From assembly GCF_000611645.1 (NCBI RefSeq), contig NW_014013563.1:18227-45787 (forward strand): a DNA stretch of 27,561 bases, given 5' to 3'. This stretch comes from Monoraphidium neglectum. Its lineage: Eukaryota > Chlorophyta > Chlorophyceae > Sphaeropleales > Selenastraceae. Below the pieces are notes generated by a model. It was not told where the DNA came from. It did no database searches and worked only from the letters and a program-made list of their open reading frames with translations. Numbering within the stretch: position 1 is the first letter of the stretch; each line of letters begins with the position of its first letter. The translations under genes and the position numbers were made by a program. This document shows positions 12,090-20,810 of this stretch, one piece after another.

Positions 12090-12745
12090 NNNNNNNNNNN
12101 NNNNNNNNNNNNNNNNNNNNNNNNNNNNNNNNNNNNNNNNNNNNNNNNNNNNNNNNNNNNNNNNNNNNNNNNNNNNNNNNNNNNNNNNNNNNNNNNNNNN
12201 NNNNNNNNNNNNNNNNNNNNNNNNNNNNNNNNNNNNNNNNNNNNNNNNNNNNNNNNNNNNNNNNNNNNNNNNNNNNNNNNNNNNNNNNNNNNNNNNNNNN
12301 NNNNNNNNNNNNNNNNNNNNNNNNNNNNNNNNNNNNNNNNNNNNNNNNNNNNNNNNNNNNNNNNNNNNNNNNNNNNNNNNNNNNNNNNNNNNNNNNNNNN
12401 NNNNNNNNNNNNNNNNNNNNNNNNNNNNNNNNNNNNNNNNNNNNNNNNNNNNNNNNNNNNNNNNNNNNNNNNNNNNNNNNNNNNNNNNNNNNNNNNNNNN
12501 NNNNNNNNNNNNNNNNNNNNNNNNNNNNNNNNNNNNNNNNNNNNNNNNNNNNNNNNNNNNNNNNNNNNNNNNNNNNNNNNNNNNNNNNNNNNNNNNNNNN
12601 NNNNNNNNNNNNNNNNNNNNNNNNNNNNNNNNNNNNNNNNNNNNNNNNNNNNNNNNNNNNNNNNNNNNNNNNNNNNNNNNNNNNNNNNNNNNNNNNNNNN
12701 NNNNNNNNNNNNNNNNNNNNNNNNNNNNNNNNNNNNNNNNNNNNN
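12090..12745. other. Assembly gap (656 N)
   Basis: Unbroken run of undetermined bases, a scaffold join of estimated or arbitrary length. Left flank is a C-rich stretch (CCCCCCCCTAGG nearby). Right flank is AT-richer non-coding DNA. Any feature inside is unknowable. Confidence 0.99.
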
Positions 12746-13756
12746 AATGTTGGACCCCATCGGCCCTCCGCACGCCCCGCCGCCGGCTCTGACTGACAGC
12801 CCCCCCTGCCGTCCGAAAGCCGTAATATCGTCATCACTCAGCATGATCTTGATGGTTGCGCAGTGCTGGGCAGCGATGATGTGTGCCCTTCTCGTTATGT
12901 ATAAGCAACTGCCACCTGTCTTAATTCTTGCTTATCCAACAAGTAGCAGATCAGTACATACGCAGCGGCAAAGCATATGTTTTCAACAGAGCGCTGGTCA
13001 AGCCAGTGCACTGGTAAGACAGGATGACATACCGCACACGAAAGCCAGAATTGTGGTGGGATTGCAAAGTTAGGGGTCAGCAGGGAGCTTGTCACATCAA
13101 ATTTGCTCCTCAAGACTGCACAGGATTTTTTTCGCGTTGTTGTACTGGCAGAAGTGTCAACTGGAAGCTGTACAAAGGATTGCTGCACCCTCATTTTCAC
13201 AAGACCAAGACGATAACAAGGTCACGGTTCGCGTACCTAATTTCTCAAGTTAAATCCATATTTACATCACATGCCAAACATCAAATTACTTACACTTACG
13301 TCCATACACCACTGCTCCCAAATGTACAGAGGTGCATACTTCGGCTTGATAGGTCTACACTACCAGTGCAACCGATGCCTGCAAAGCCACAACACAGCGG
13401 AGGCACTACCTTGAATCAACGCTAGTGTACAAGCGATGCTCGACGCAAGCATGAGTATGTACAACCCACCCACTTGAATTGCCAGCAAACAGTACCGTAT
13501 CACGAAAACCACCCTCCAATGCGAGGAGCAGATGCGCGACAACAATAACAACATACATCCCCTTGAAACAACCAAGGTTGGCCATATCATCAACTCAGCA
13601 TTCAACCATACTTCTTGAATGCGTCGGTCAGTCACAGAGAGATCTGCAAGAACCGCAGCAGCTCACGCATCACCACATGACCGCCACTACCTTCGTCCGC
13701 AGCCCTGCCTGCCAGTCACACCTACCAAGAGCACCGCTCCTGCAGCAAAACATTGC
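12746..13756. other. Non-coding stretch containing the caleosin 3' UTR
   Basis: About 1 kb between the gap and the caleosin stop codon, noticeably richer in A/T than coding parts of the window. The right-hand part should be the caleosin 3' UTR. No gene, RNA or repeat was recognised in the left-hand part. Confidence 0.5.
13290..13294 (-). terminator. Candidate TGTAA polyadenylation signal of the caleosin gene
   Basis: TTACA on the plus strand, i.e. TGTAA in gene sense, 463 bp after the stop at 13757. It is the nearest one I found downstream. A second copy lies at 13262-13266. Confidence 0.4.
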
Positions 13757-16466
13757 TCATTCCCACTTGCTCCTGTTCGCCTCCTTGCGTGCCGCCTGGC
13801 GCCGCTCATTCTCCTCAGCCAGGATGTACCACAGAGAGCCGTCGTACTGTTCAACGGATGGTGAGCAATTCGGGAAGATCACATGTCATCAATAACATCC
13901 TCTGTACAAACAACACCCCCACTAACTCAGCCAAGCTTGGCTCAGCCAATCGACACCCTTGAAAGTGTACTTCGGCCAGACAATGCTTGCGACACCCCAC
14001 TGCAGACACAAGCAATTCGAGCAGGACCAATCAACACCAAGAGCCTGCAGCCACAATTATGAGTTTTGTTACGTGGTTTCAACAAACGTTCAGGTTTTCA
14101 CCCACATAGTCACAGGCTCAACGCACCTGGGCGCGGATCTTCTCGCGGGAGATGACGCCGTCGTCGTCAGCACACAGCAGCCACAGCGCCCACCACTCGA
14201 GGCGCTCAGCCGTCCTGGGATAGGCGGGCGGCACGCACAGACAGGTGTGGAACACCTGTTCCAGGGGGACAATCTGGCGATACAAATCGCAGCCTGCGCC
14301 TGGCTGCAGAGAGCGCAAAGTAACGTGCATTAGGTCACTGATCACTGCAAATAACCCAAATCTACTCACCAGCCAACAGGGTCCACGATGTTCATGTTCT
14401 GCAGTGTTGGTTGCGAGGAGGGCAGGGATATCCTGTAACATCCACTTGCCAGGGGCACTTGATACGCAGCATACAAACAGGCAGTCAAAACACGAGTGGT
14501 CATACGCAAACAAAACAGACGGCTAGCTGCAATACAATACTCCACAAATGGCACACAATTAGGGCTGCTTTAGCTGCCCACTCGACAGAGCTCACCCCCT
14601 TGATCATCTCCTGGATGTCGTTCCAGTTCAGCCCGCCCTTGTTGTCGCGGTCATACTGAAGAGGGGCAGGTAACAAGCGCACGGGTGCAGAGACTCAACA
14701 AATTTGCTGAATGCTGTGCAACACAGGAAAACACACCCGTTCACACAGCCCTGAAATGCTCAGACCGCTGTGCTTGGTAGCACGCGCATGTTATTGGCGC
14801 TGCTGGCGCTGCTGTCAAGACAGCAGGTGTGGAGTACAAAGCGTGCTGCCCATCGTGGACGCATGATGCGCGGTTCCCCACCCCTCACCCACCTTGCTGA
14901 ACAGCTCCTCGTACTTCTCAGGCACGTAGCGCCCCTCAGTGTCGTACACCTCTGGGTGCGCGGCGAGGACACCAAGTGGGATACACGGGCAAGAATTGCA
15001 GGGCATCAGCGGCCGTTGCCAGCGCCAGCAGGCGTGACCAAGGCGTGCAAGCGGGTGGTTTGCTGGGGTGCACCACAGTCCTGCCACAGCCCAGATCAAA
15101 CGTTGTGCCCAAAAATCCAATCTGCAACATATGCAGTGCACCCACTTGCACGCCTGTGTCTAGTGACAGAAGTCCCATGGCAACCTCTCACAACACAAAT
15201 TCGTAGTGCTGCTCACCCGAGTCGCTGCCGTGCTTTGCCTTGTGCATGTTCTTGATGTGGATCCTGAAGAATGGGTCGGGAATCCACGACAGCCCGGTCG
15301 GCTGCAAGGGAAGGACACATGCAGGTTTGTTGCCCACGGGGGTCAAGAGAGGGGCACATCCAGGGGTGGTGGGGATGCAGGCTTGGCTCAGGAAAGCACA
15401 GCTGTGAGTTTGCAACCAAGGTAGGCTGGTGCAAGCCGGGCCCGCACCGACTGAAACCGCCAGCTCAACCCAAAGCGTGCGGCAGGCAGTCTTCAAACTC
15501 GCAGCGTCCCCTCTGCCCCGTGGTGCTCACATATGAGAAGGAGCCGTGAATGAAGGGCACGGCCAGGAACGAGATGATGCGGTTGAACCCGATGCGGCGG
15601 AACCCGACGTACGTGTCCATGGGCCACAGCACGCCGTCATTGTCGCGATCGAAGAAGGCCACGTGCTGTTGGCGGCAGCAAAGGGTGGGGTGTCAGCTCA
15701 GTGCAGTGTTAAGAATGTTGATGAAGCAAGCGCACAGAATGGAGCTTGAGGTTTGGATTTGCTGGCTGGTCCTTTGACCCACAGCAGCAGCTGCGGCGCC
15801 ACACGTATTATTGACCCCCGCCAAGAAGGCAAGAATACGTGCCTGCTGCATGACAGAGTAGTCCTCGCGGGCCAGGCTGGCAGGGCTGCCCTCTGGGCGC
15901 TCGCGCGACACCGCCTTGTTGGCGCGCGGCACGCCTGCGGGCGGGCGAGGGGAAGGTGGTGTGCATATAGGCGGCGCAGGTGTGTGAGGCCGTGAGGGGG
16001 GCGCCGCAGGGGAGAGATGACGTCGGCAAGCAAGCAGGGACAACAGGGGCCGATACCAGGCATAGTGAGCTGCAGCAACACACCAGTGATCTACGAAGAA
16101 GAACAAGCACGCGGGCATTGATCGCCAACAACCGAGGGTGACAACGCAGGCGACGCGTGCCTTCCGTCACCCGCGCACCGCCGTGTGCGCAGTGCAGGGC
16201 GCACGCAACCAGACCCCACCTGGCTCGTTGATGTCCTTCTCCAGGCCCAGGGGTGCCCTGCGGTCCTGGGTCACAGGCACCGTGGGGATCGAGGACACGA
16301 CATCAGGCGCCATCCTTGCTGGCGAGGCCTTAGACTGGAGCTCAGTGGGACGTGAAGGTGGCGTGGTGCTCTTCTTTTGAGCGTTTGCCTGAACGGACTT
16401 CGTTTGATGCTGTGACTTCTTCATTGCGTCGTCGATTGGGATCGTGCGTGGGAGGGCACCTAACAT
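13757..16466 (-). CDS. Caleosin (lipid-droplet Ca2+-binding haem peroxygenase)
   Basis: Caleosins sit in the lipid-droplet/ER monolayer and as peroxygenases oxidise unsaturated lipids with hydroperoxides. Nine exons: 16466-16220, 15934-15843, 15665-15531, 15301-15217, 14951-14893, 14655-14596, 14398-14370, 14214-14127, 13846-13757; in phase, 294 residues. Family landmarks in order: QQHVAFFDRDNDGVLWP (residues 112-128, EF-hand loop 119-130 and proposed haem His114), a hydrophobic segment IGFNRIISFLAVPFIHG, a proline-containing turn (159-168), IHIKNMHKAKHGSDS (second haem His182), DTEGRYVPEKYEELF, YDRDNKGGLNW, ERLEWWALWLL, and C-terminal YDGSLWYILAEE. The first 105 or so residues are a polar extension with no recognised domain; Met15 (16424) is an alternative start. 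EF-hand position 12 is Asp130 where plant caleosins have Glu. Intron 2 appears to start with GC. Family assignment is very secure. Confidence 0.94.
15666..15842 (-). other. Probable GC-AG intron in the caleosin gene
   Basis: Donor CAG|GCACGT at 15842, acceptor CCAACAG at 15666. Using it gives SVMQQ|HVAFFDRD, the exact caleosin spacing. The alternative GT donor (GGG|GTCAAT at 15815) would insert nine residues into this conserved block and is a poor donor. Apart from C at +2 the site matches the U1 consensus at most positions. Confidence 0.65.
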
Positions 16467-17193
16467 GCCCTTGCGAATCGTGTGTCACGAGGAAGCGTGA
16501 CCGAGCCGCGGCCCCAAGCGTCATGTGAATGCCGAGCCATTGCGCGATCGTAACACACGATTCAAGTATCGGATGCGTTGGACTGGCAACAAGCCTAATG
16601 CTGATGCCCGGCACTTGTAGGCCGCCATGGCGTGGACCAGGTGGACAGCATGAGTCGCAACCCTTGGTCGCCCTAAATGCGCAGTGCTGCTCAACCTGGG
16701 CCCGATTTCATAGTCTCGCGCCCGCTGCTGCCAAGCGCCCGCTGCTGCGCGCTCTTCCGTGTGTGGCTTTACACATGAGGCGTGCGCCTGCACGCGGCGC
16801 GCATTGCCACGCTTGTGTGCTCGCAGCACTGCTCACTGGGTGCAGCGGGGCCCACGTGGGAACGCCGCAGCTGCCGCTCGCTCCAATAAGGGGGAGTGAA
16901 ACGCGTTCAACTATCTCGTCAAGCAAAGGAGCACTGCATATTATCAAACCGGAAGTCGAAGCTGGATCCAAAGGGGGTGGCACTGCGTTCGCGCCGCCGC
17001 GCCTGCCCGCAAGGGACGCTTCAGGTGTGTGCTGGCACGCGGGGCGCGCGCGGACGGGATGAGGGGCGCGGCCCTGCCCGCCAGCGCGTCCGACGGCGTA
17101 AAGTGCACGCGTGGAGCGGCGCGGCGGCGCGCCCTGCTGTGCGCTGTATGCGGCGCCAGCTCAGCGTCGCGCGCCGTGGCGTTCGCGTGATGT
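16467..17193. promoter_or_regulatory. Intergenic region: phosphate-carrier 3' UTR and caleosin promoter
   Basis: 727 bp between the carrier stop and the caleosin start, both genes on the minus strand. A TGTAA (minus) at 16769-16773 probably ends the carrier transcript. The remaining ~300 bp next to 16466 would then carry the caleosin promoter. No TATA box or other known element recognised. Confidence 0.45.
16769..16773 (-). terminator. Candidate TGTAA polyadenylation signal of the phosphate-carrier gene
   Basis: TTACA on the plus strand, 421 bp after the stop at 17194 in gene sense. It is the only copy found in this interval. Confidence 0.45.
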
Positions 17194-17296
17194 TCACTTC
17201 TTGACGGCGCCGCCGGTGGTGGGGAGGCCGGAGTAGACCTTAAATGCGTCGTAGATGCCTGATGGTAGTTGGGGTTGCATTCACATGCGTGTGTGA

Positions 17297-17337
<41 letters not shown>

Positions 17338-19177
17338 CGCACGCTTGGGGGCCAATTTTGTTTGCGACGATGCGCGACGTGGCAGAGGAACGGAGGGACA
17401 ACTCAGTAATCCAAGCTTTGAAGGGGCAGCAGGGTGCCGGCCGCCACCGCAACCAATCCACACTACCAACACCGCGCGGCTGCCCAGTGCGGCCGGGTGC
17501 TCACCCCACTGCAGGCCGGTGAGCGTGCCGACCATGATGATGCGCAGGGGCAGGCCGCGGGTGAACAGGTTGAACCAGCCCATCTGGGGGGGAGTGGGGG
17601 TGGGCCAGGGGCCCGGGGCGAGGGGTGAGCGGCGGCGCGGAGGTGTCAGGATGCGTGATGCCGGCCAGGAGGCAGCCGCTCCAACGGCCGCGCCTCCAGC
17701 TGGCCCTGCTGCGATCGCAGACGGCCGCGGGGCCACAGGACCGTAGGCTGAGCAGCGAAGCACATCCCCAGCGGCAGCAGCTGCGCGTGGGTGGGCACAC
17801 GCGCACGCACGCTTACAAACGCACGTCCGCGCTGCCCCACGCGCCTGCTTGACGATGTCGCCGACGGTGGCGCCCTTCTGCGCGTTGAGCTTGGACACGA
17901 GGTTGTCAGCAGGGTGGGACACGGCCGCGCAGAACACGCCTGCAGGGGAGGGCGGGCGGAGACCAGCCCGAGGAGAGCGAGCAGGTGAAGGCCGCTGCAG
18001 CAAAATTGGCGGCGCTGCGGTCCGCAGGAGCAGGGCAGTCTTCAAAGGGCACAGTTGCCCAGCCGTGAGGGGCGCCACCATTCCCGCTGCCTCTGTAATG
18101 AGGGGCCGTTCCACCGGTAGAGCGCGCCGCGCCGCGCTCACCGGCAATGTAGCCGGCCGCGAAGGACACGCCGAGCTGCTCGCCCTTGGAGCACTCCTCC
18201 CGCGGCTTGGGCACGACGTGCTTGTACAGCGCCACCACCGTGTTCTCGAACGCACCTGGAGCCAGGGGGCACGCGTGCGCATGCAGTCGTCAGGCACGCA
18301 GTCATCACCCGCCTCCGCCGTTTGTTGTGTCAAGTGTGACTCAAGTAACATAGCGGGCACCTGGCGTCGCTGCTGCCCTGCATCGCGTTGCTGTGTCTTC
18401 ACGCTGGTCCCGCTGCTGTGTGTTGACCCAGGGGCAACCCACCGAACTTCATCATGGTGTAGGGGATCTGGCGGCCCCACAGCGGCACCAGGGACTTGAA
18501 GAGCCTGCAGCCACGACGCAAAGGCAACTCAGTGCTCCCACCCAAGGCACACCGCCCGCAACCGTCTGCCGCCTCAGACTGCCTCCATGCTCCCGTGGTG
18601 GGCAGGCCCCTGCTGTTGCATCCGGCACGACTCCACACCCGCGAGCCCCTCACACCGCCACCAATGCTGCTGCCTGTCCCAGATTCCCCGCGGCCGCTCA
18701 CGAGCCAAAGCCGTCCTGCGCAATGATCTTTGGCATGCCGTCCGTCAGGCCCTTGGCAAAGCCAGGGCGCGTCTGGACCGCCACCTGTGGCGGAGCAGGT
18801 GTGGGCGCAGCGTGCGGTGCGAAAGGTTGTGAGCTGCAGTTGTGGTGAGGGAGGACTACAGCCGGTGTGCTCTCATGCACGCGGCAACAATGGAGGAAAT
18901 GCATGATTGCGTGTTGTCATGCTAAGGGAGGGGTTGGGCACCAGCAGGTCCAGGCGCGTCCCAAACTGTGCTGGCACACCTTGACAAGAATGTGGCACAT
19001 GCCTGGCTGCTGTGCCTGAGCTTACTTGGCGCTGTGCCGCCGCTACGGCTGCATGTGGCACAAGTGCAGGCCAGCACCCAAGCATGCATGTTTCGGCCGC
19101 AAGACACGCCCCTTCCTTTCAACCGCCTCAACGTCGCCCGCCTCAACAAGCCGCCAATTGGCCCAGACACAGCAGGC

Positions 19178-19214
<37 letters not shown>

Positions 19215-20304
19215 CGCTGCTCGCACAAGTTGCAACACATATGCATCAACATCGCGGTGCGTGCGCTTACATAACCGTGCGCAGCCCCAACGCTTGCAGG
19301 CTCCACCTCCTCCCCCCCCCCCAACACACACACACACACACACACACCTTGACGGCCTCAAAGGGCGAGAGGGCGATGTCCGCGAAGAACTCGGCGCTCG
19401 CGCTACCCGCCAGGAACACGATGGTGCCGTAGTCCTTCATGATGTCCTCACCCAGCTTGTCGGCGTACGTCCTGGGGGCAACAGGGGGAATGGGCGCGAC
19501 AGGTCGTGTGGTGCGAGGGAGTGTGGGTGCCAGGGACGGCAGCAGTTGCTGGCGGCAAGGGCGGTGCGGGCCCGCGCAATGAGTTGCGGCATGCTGCGAA
19601 GCTCTTTGCTGAGGTGCTGGGTTTTGATGTGCTGGTGGCTGGTTGACCCCAGCCGCCCAGGAACAAAGCACACCGCCCTGGCTCGGGCCGGCAGCACAAC
19701 TGCGGAGGCCTGACTCGCCACATCAGTCAACACCGTGACGATCCCGCCGCCGGGCCAGCGCGCGGCACGCTCACTGCACGCCACCAGCCAGCTGCTGTAA
19801 TGTATGCTGCTGTGCTATGATGATAAGATACCCTATGTTCAGCCCCTCTGCTCACTTCTTGAAGTACTCGTAGAGGCCGAACTTGAAAGCACCCTGGGCC
19901 GAGTAGCCCAGAAGCGTCGGCAGCCAGCCGCGCATGAGGCCAGCGGGGCCCTGCTCCTTGAGGACGACCGCGAAGCCCGATCGGATGCCCTTGTACTTGG
20001 CGGGGTCTGTCTGCATGTTGCACTTGACCACGTCGAGCGGCGTGACGGCGGTGTGCGTGAGGCCGCAGCTGGCGATACCGCCGATCGCGCACGTGTAGTA
20101 GTACTCGGGCGAGTACATCTTGATCTTGCCGGGCTCCGAGGGCGCAGCAGCCACGACCTTGCCCGCTGCGGGGCTATTTATCGCTGCGGCCACAGCCGAA
20201 GGCAAGCTGAAAGCCTGCTGCTTGAGGCGCTGCTGCTCCTGCTGCTCCTGAGCAGGCTGCATGGTGGCCAGAGCCGCCGAAAAGGTTCCGAAGACCGGCG
20301 CCAT
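17194..20304 (-). CDS. Mitochondrial phosphate carrier (SLC25A3/MIR1-type)
   Basis: Imports phosphate across the inner mitochondrial membrane for ATP synthesis. Exons: 20304-19856, 19471-19348, 18784-18702, 18504-18443, 18255-18142, 17939-17845, 17583-17505, 17258-17194; in phase, 356 residues. Three mitochondrial-carrier repeats are present, each with its signature: TPLDVVK (P89-D91-K94), SPFEAVK (P186-E188-K191) and HPADNLVSK (P287-D289). Phosphate-carrier hallmarks include YYYTCAIGGIASCGLTHTAVTPLDVVKCNMQ-type first helix, AQGAFKFGLYEYFKK, FFADIALSPFEAVK, PLWGRQIPYTMMKF and RIIMVGTLTGLQW. The first ~65 residues form an Ala/Gln-rich extension, perhaps a presequence. The C-terminus is short (AVKK). 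Intron 2 has its donor inside a GT microsatellite; intron 6 seems to begin with GC. It shares a divergent promoter with the gene at 20811. Very secure. Confidence 0.95.
17298..17343. repeat. (GT)n-(GC)n microsatellite in carrier intron 7
   Basis: Roughly sixteen GT units followed by six GC units, an uninterrupted purine/pyrimidine alternation of about 45 bp inside the intron at 17504-17259, some 40 bp from its acceptor. Confidence 0.95.
17584..17844 (-). other. Probable GC-AG intron in the phosphate-carrier gene
   Basis: Donor CAG|GCGCGT at 17844, acceptor CCCCCAG at 17584. It joins GDIVKQ to MGWFNLFTRGLPLRI, the spacing expected for phosphate carriers. The neighbouring GT (GCGC|GTGGGG) breaks the frame. 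The next in-phase GT adds eight residues to a conserved stretch. Confidence 0.55.
19179..19211. repeat. (AC)n microsatellite in carrier intron 2
   Basis: Pure AC dinucleotide run of about 16 units within the intron 19347-18785. Confidence 0.95.
19312..19347. repeat. poly-C plus (AC)n tract that forms the 5' splice site of carrier intron 2
   Basis: About eleven C followed by twelve AC units. Read in gene sense, exon 2 ends ...GTC AAG and the intron starts GTGTGTGTGT..., so the donor GT is the first unit of the repeat. The exon end is fixed by the conserved SPFEAVK signature. Confidence 0.9.
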
Positions 20305-20810
20305 GGTGCTGACTGCTCGGGGTAAGGGTTCCTTGGGTGCGCAGATCTAGGTGCAGCCCGCGCTGAACAGCAGGAGCAAGAGGCACCGAGCGAGACGTCC
20401 AGGCTCGATTGGAACAACAACTTCTCACAACTCGTTCCTGTTGAGGCCAGGGCAGAGCAAGCAAACAGGCGGCGAGCGAAGCTGCTGCACCCCTGTGAAA
20501 GGATTCGGTTGTTCAAAGGGTGCCAAGAAGAGTGGACGAGTGCGTCCAGTCAGCGCACTCTGTTGTGACGTACAGATAATTTTCGGCGCATGCACGAACG
20601 AGGGCGGGGCGCGGGATGCCCGGGATCTGCGCGGCCAGCAAGATCAACAACATAATGGGGAAAATATCCTCTCGGCACGATGGAGGCGCGCAATCCCGCT
20701 GACGTCCCGATGATGAACAACGTCAACGTCAGCACGTCACACTCTGCGCCCTGTGGCACGACACCCGCGCATTGCTGCGCGCGACTGTCACCGCGCGCCA
20801 CCGCTGCGCG
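20305..20810. promoter_or_regulatory. 506-bp divergent promoter with TGACGT cluster
   Basis: Lies between the start codons of the phosphate carrier (minus) and the zinc-finger gene (plus). Contains TGACGT at 20566-20571 and 20700-20705 (plus) and its complement ACGTCA at 20720-20725, 20726-20731 and 20734-20739. Four of the five copies fall within 40 bp, 72-111 bp before the plus-strand start. TGACGT is the classical bZIP (TGA/CREB-type) core; binding here is inference. No TATA box seen. Confidence 0.55.

Noticed and set aside
11790..13073. 427-residue open frame
   Set aside because: Most of it is the N gap; the flanking sequence shows no coding signal.
16896..17204. Short open frame in the carrier 3' flank
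   Set aside because: Arg/Ala/Gly-rich shadow frame in GC-rich DNA, no start context or family signal.
18968..19713. Plus-strand open frames with Thr-His repeats
   Set aside because: Translations of CA microsatellites antisense to carrier introns and exon 2.
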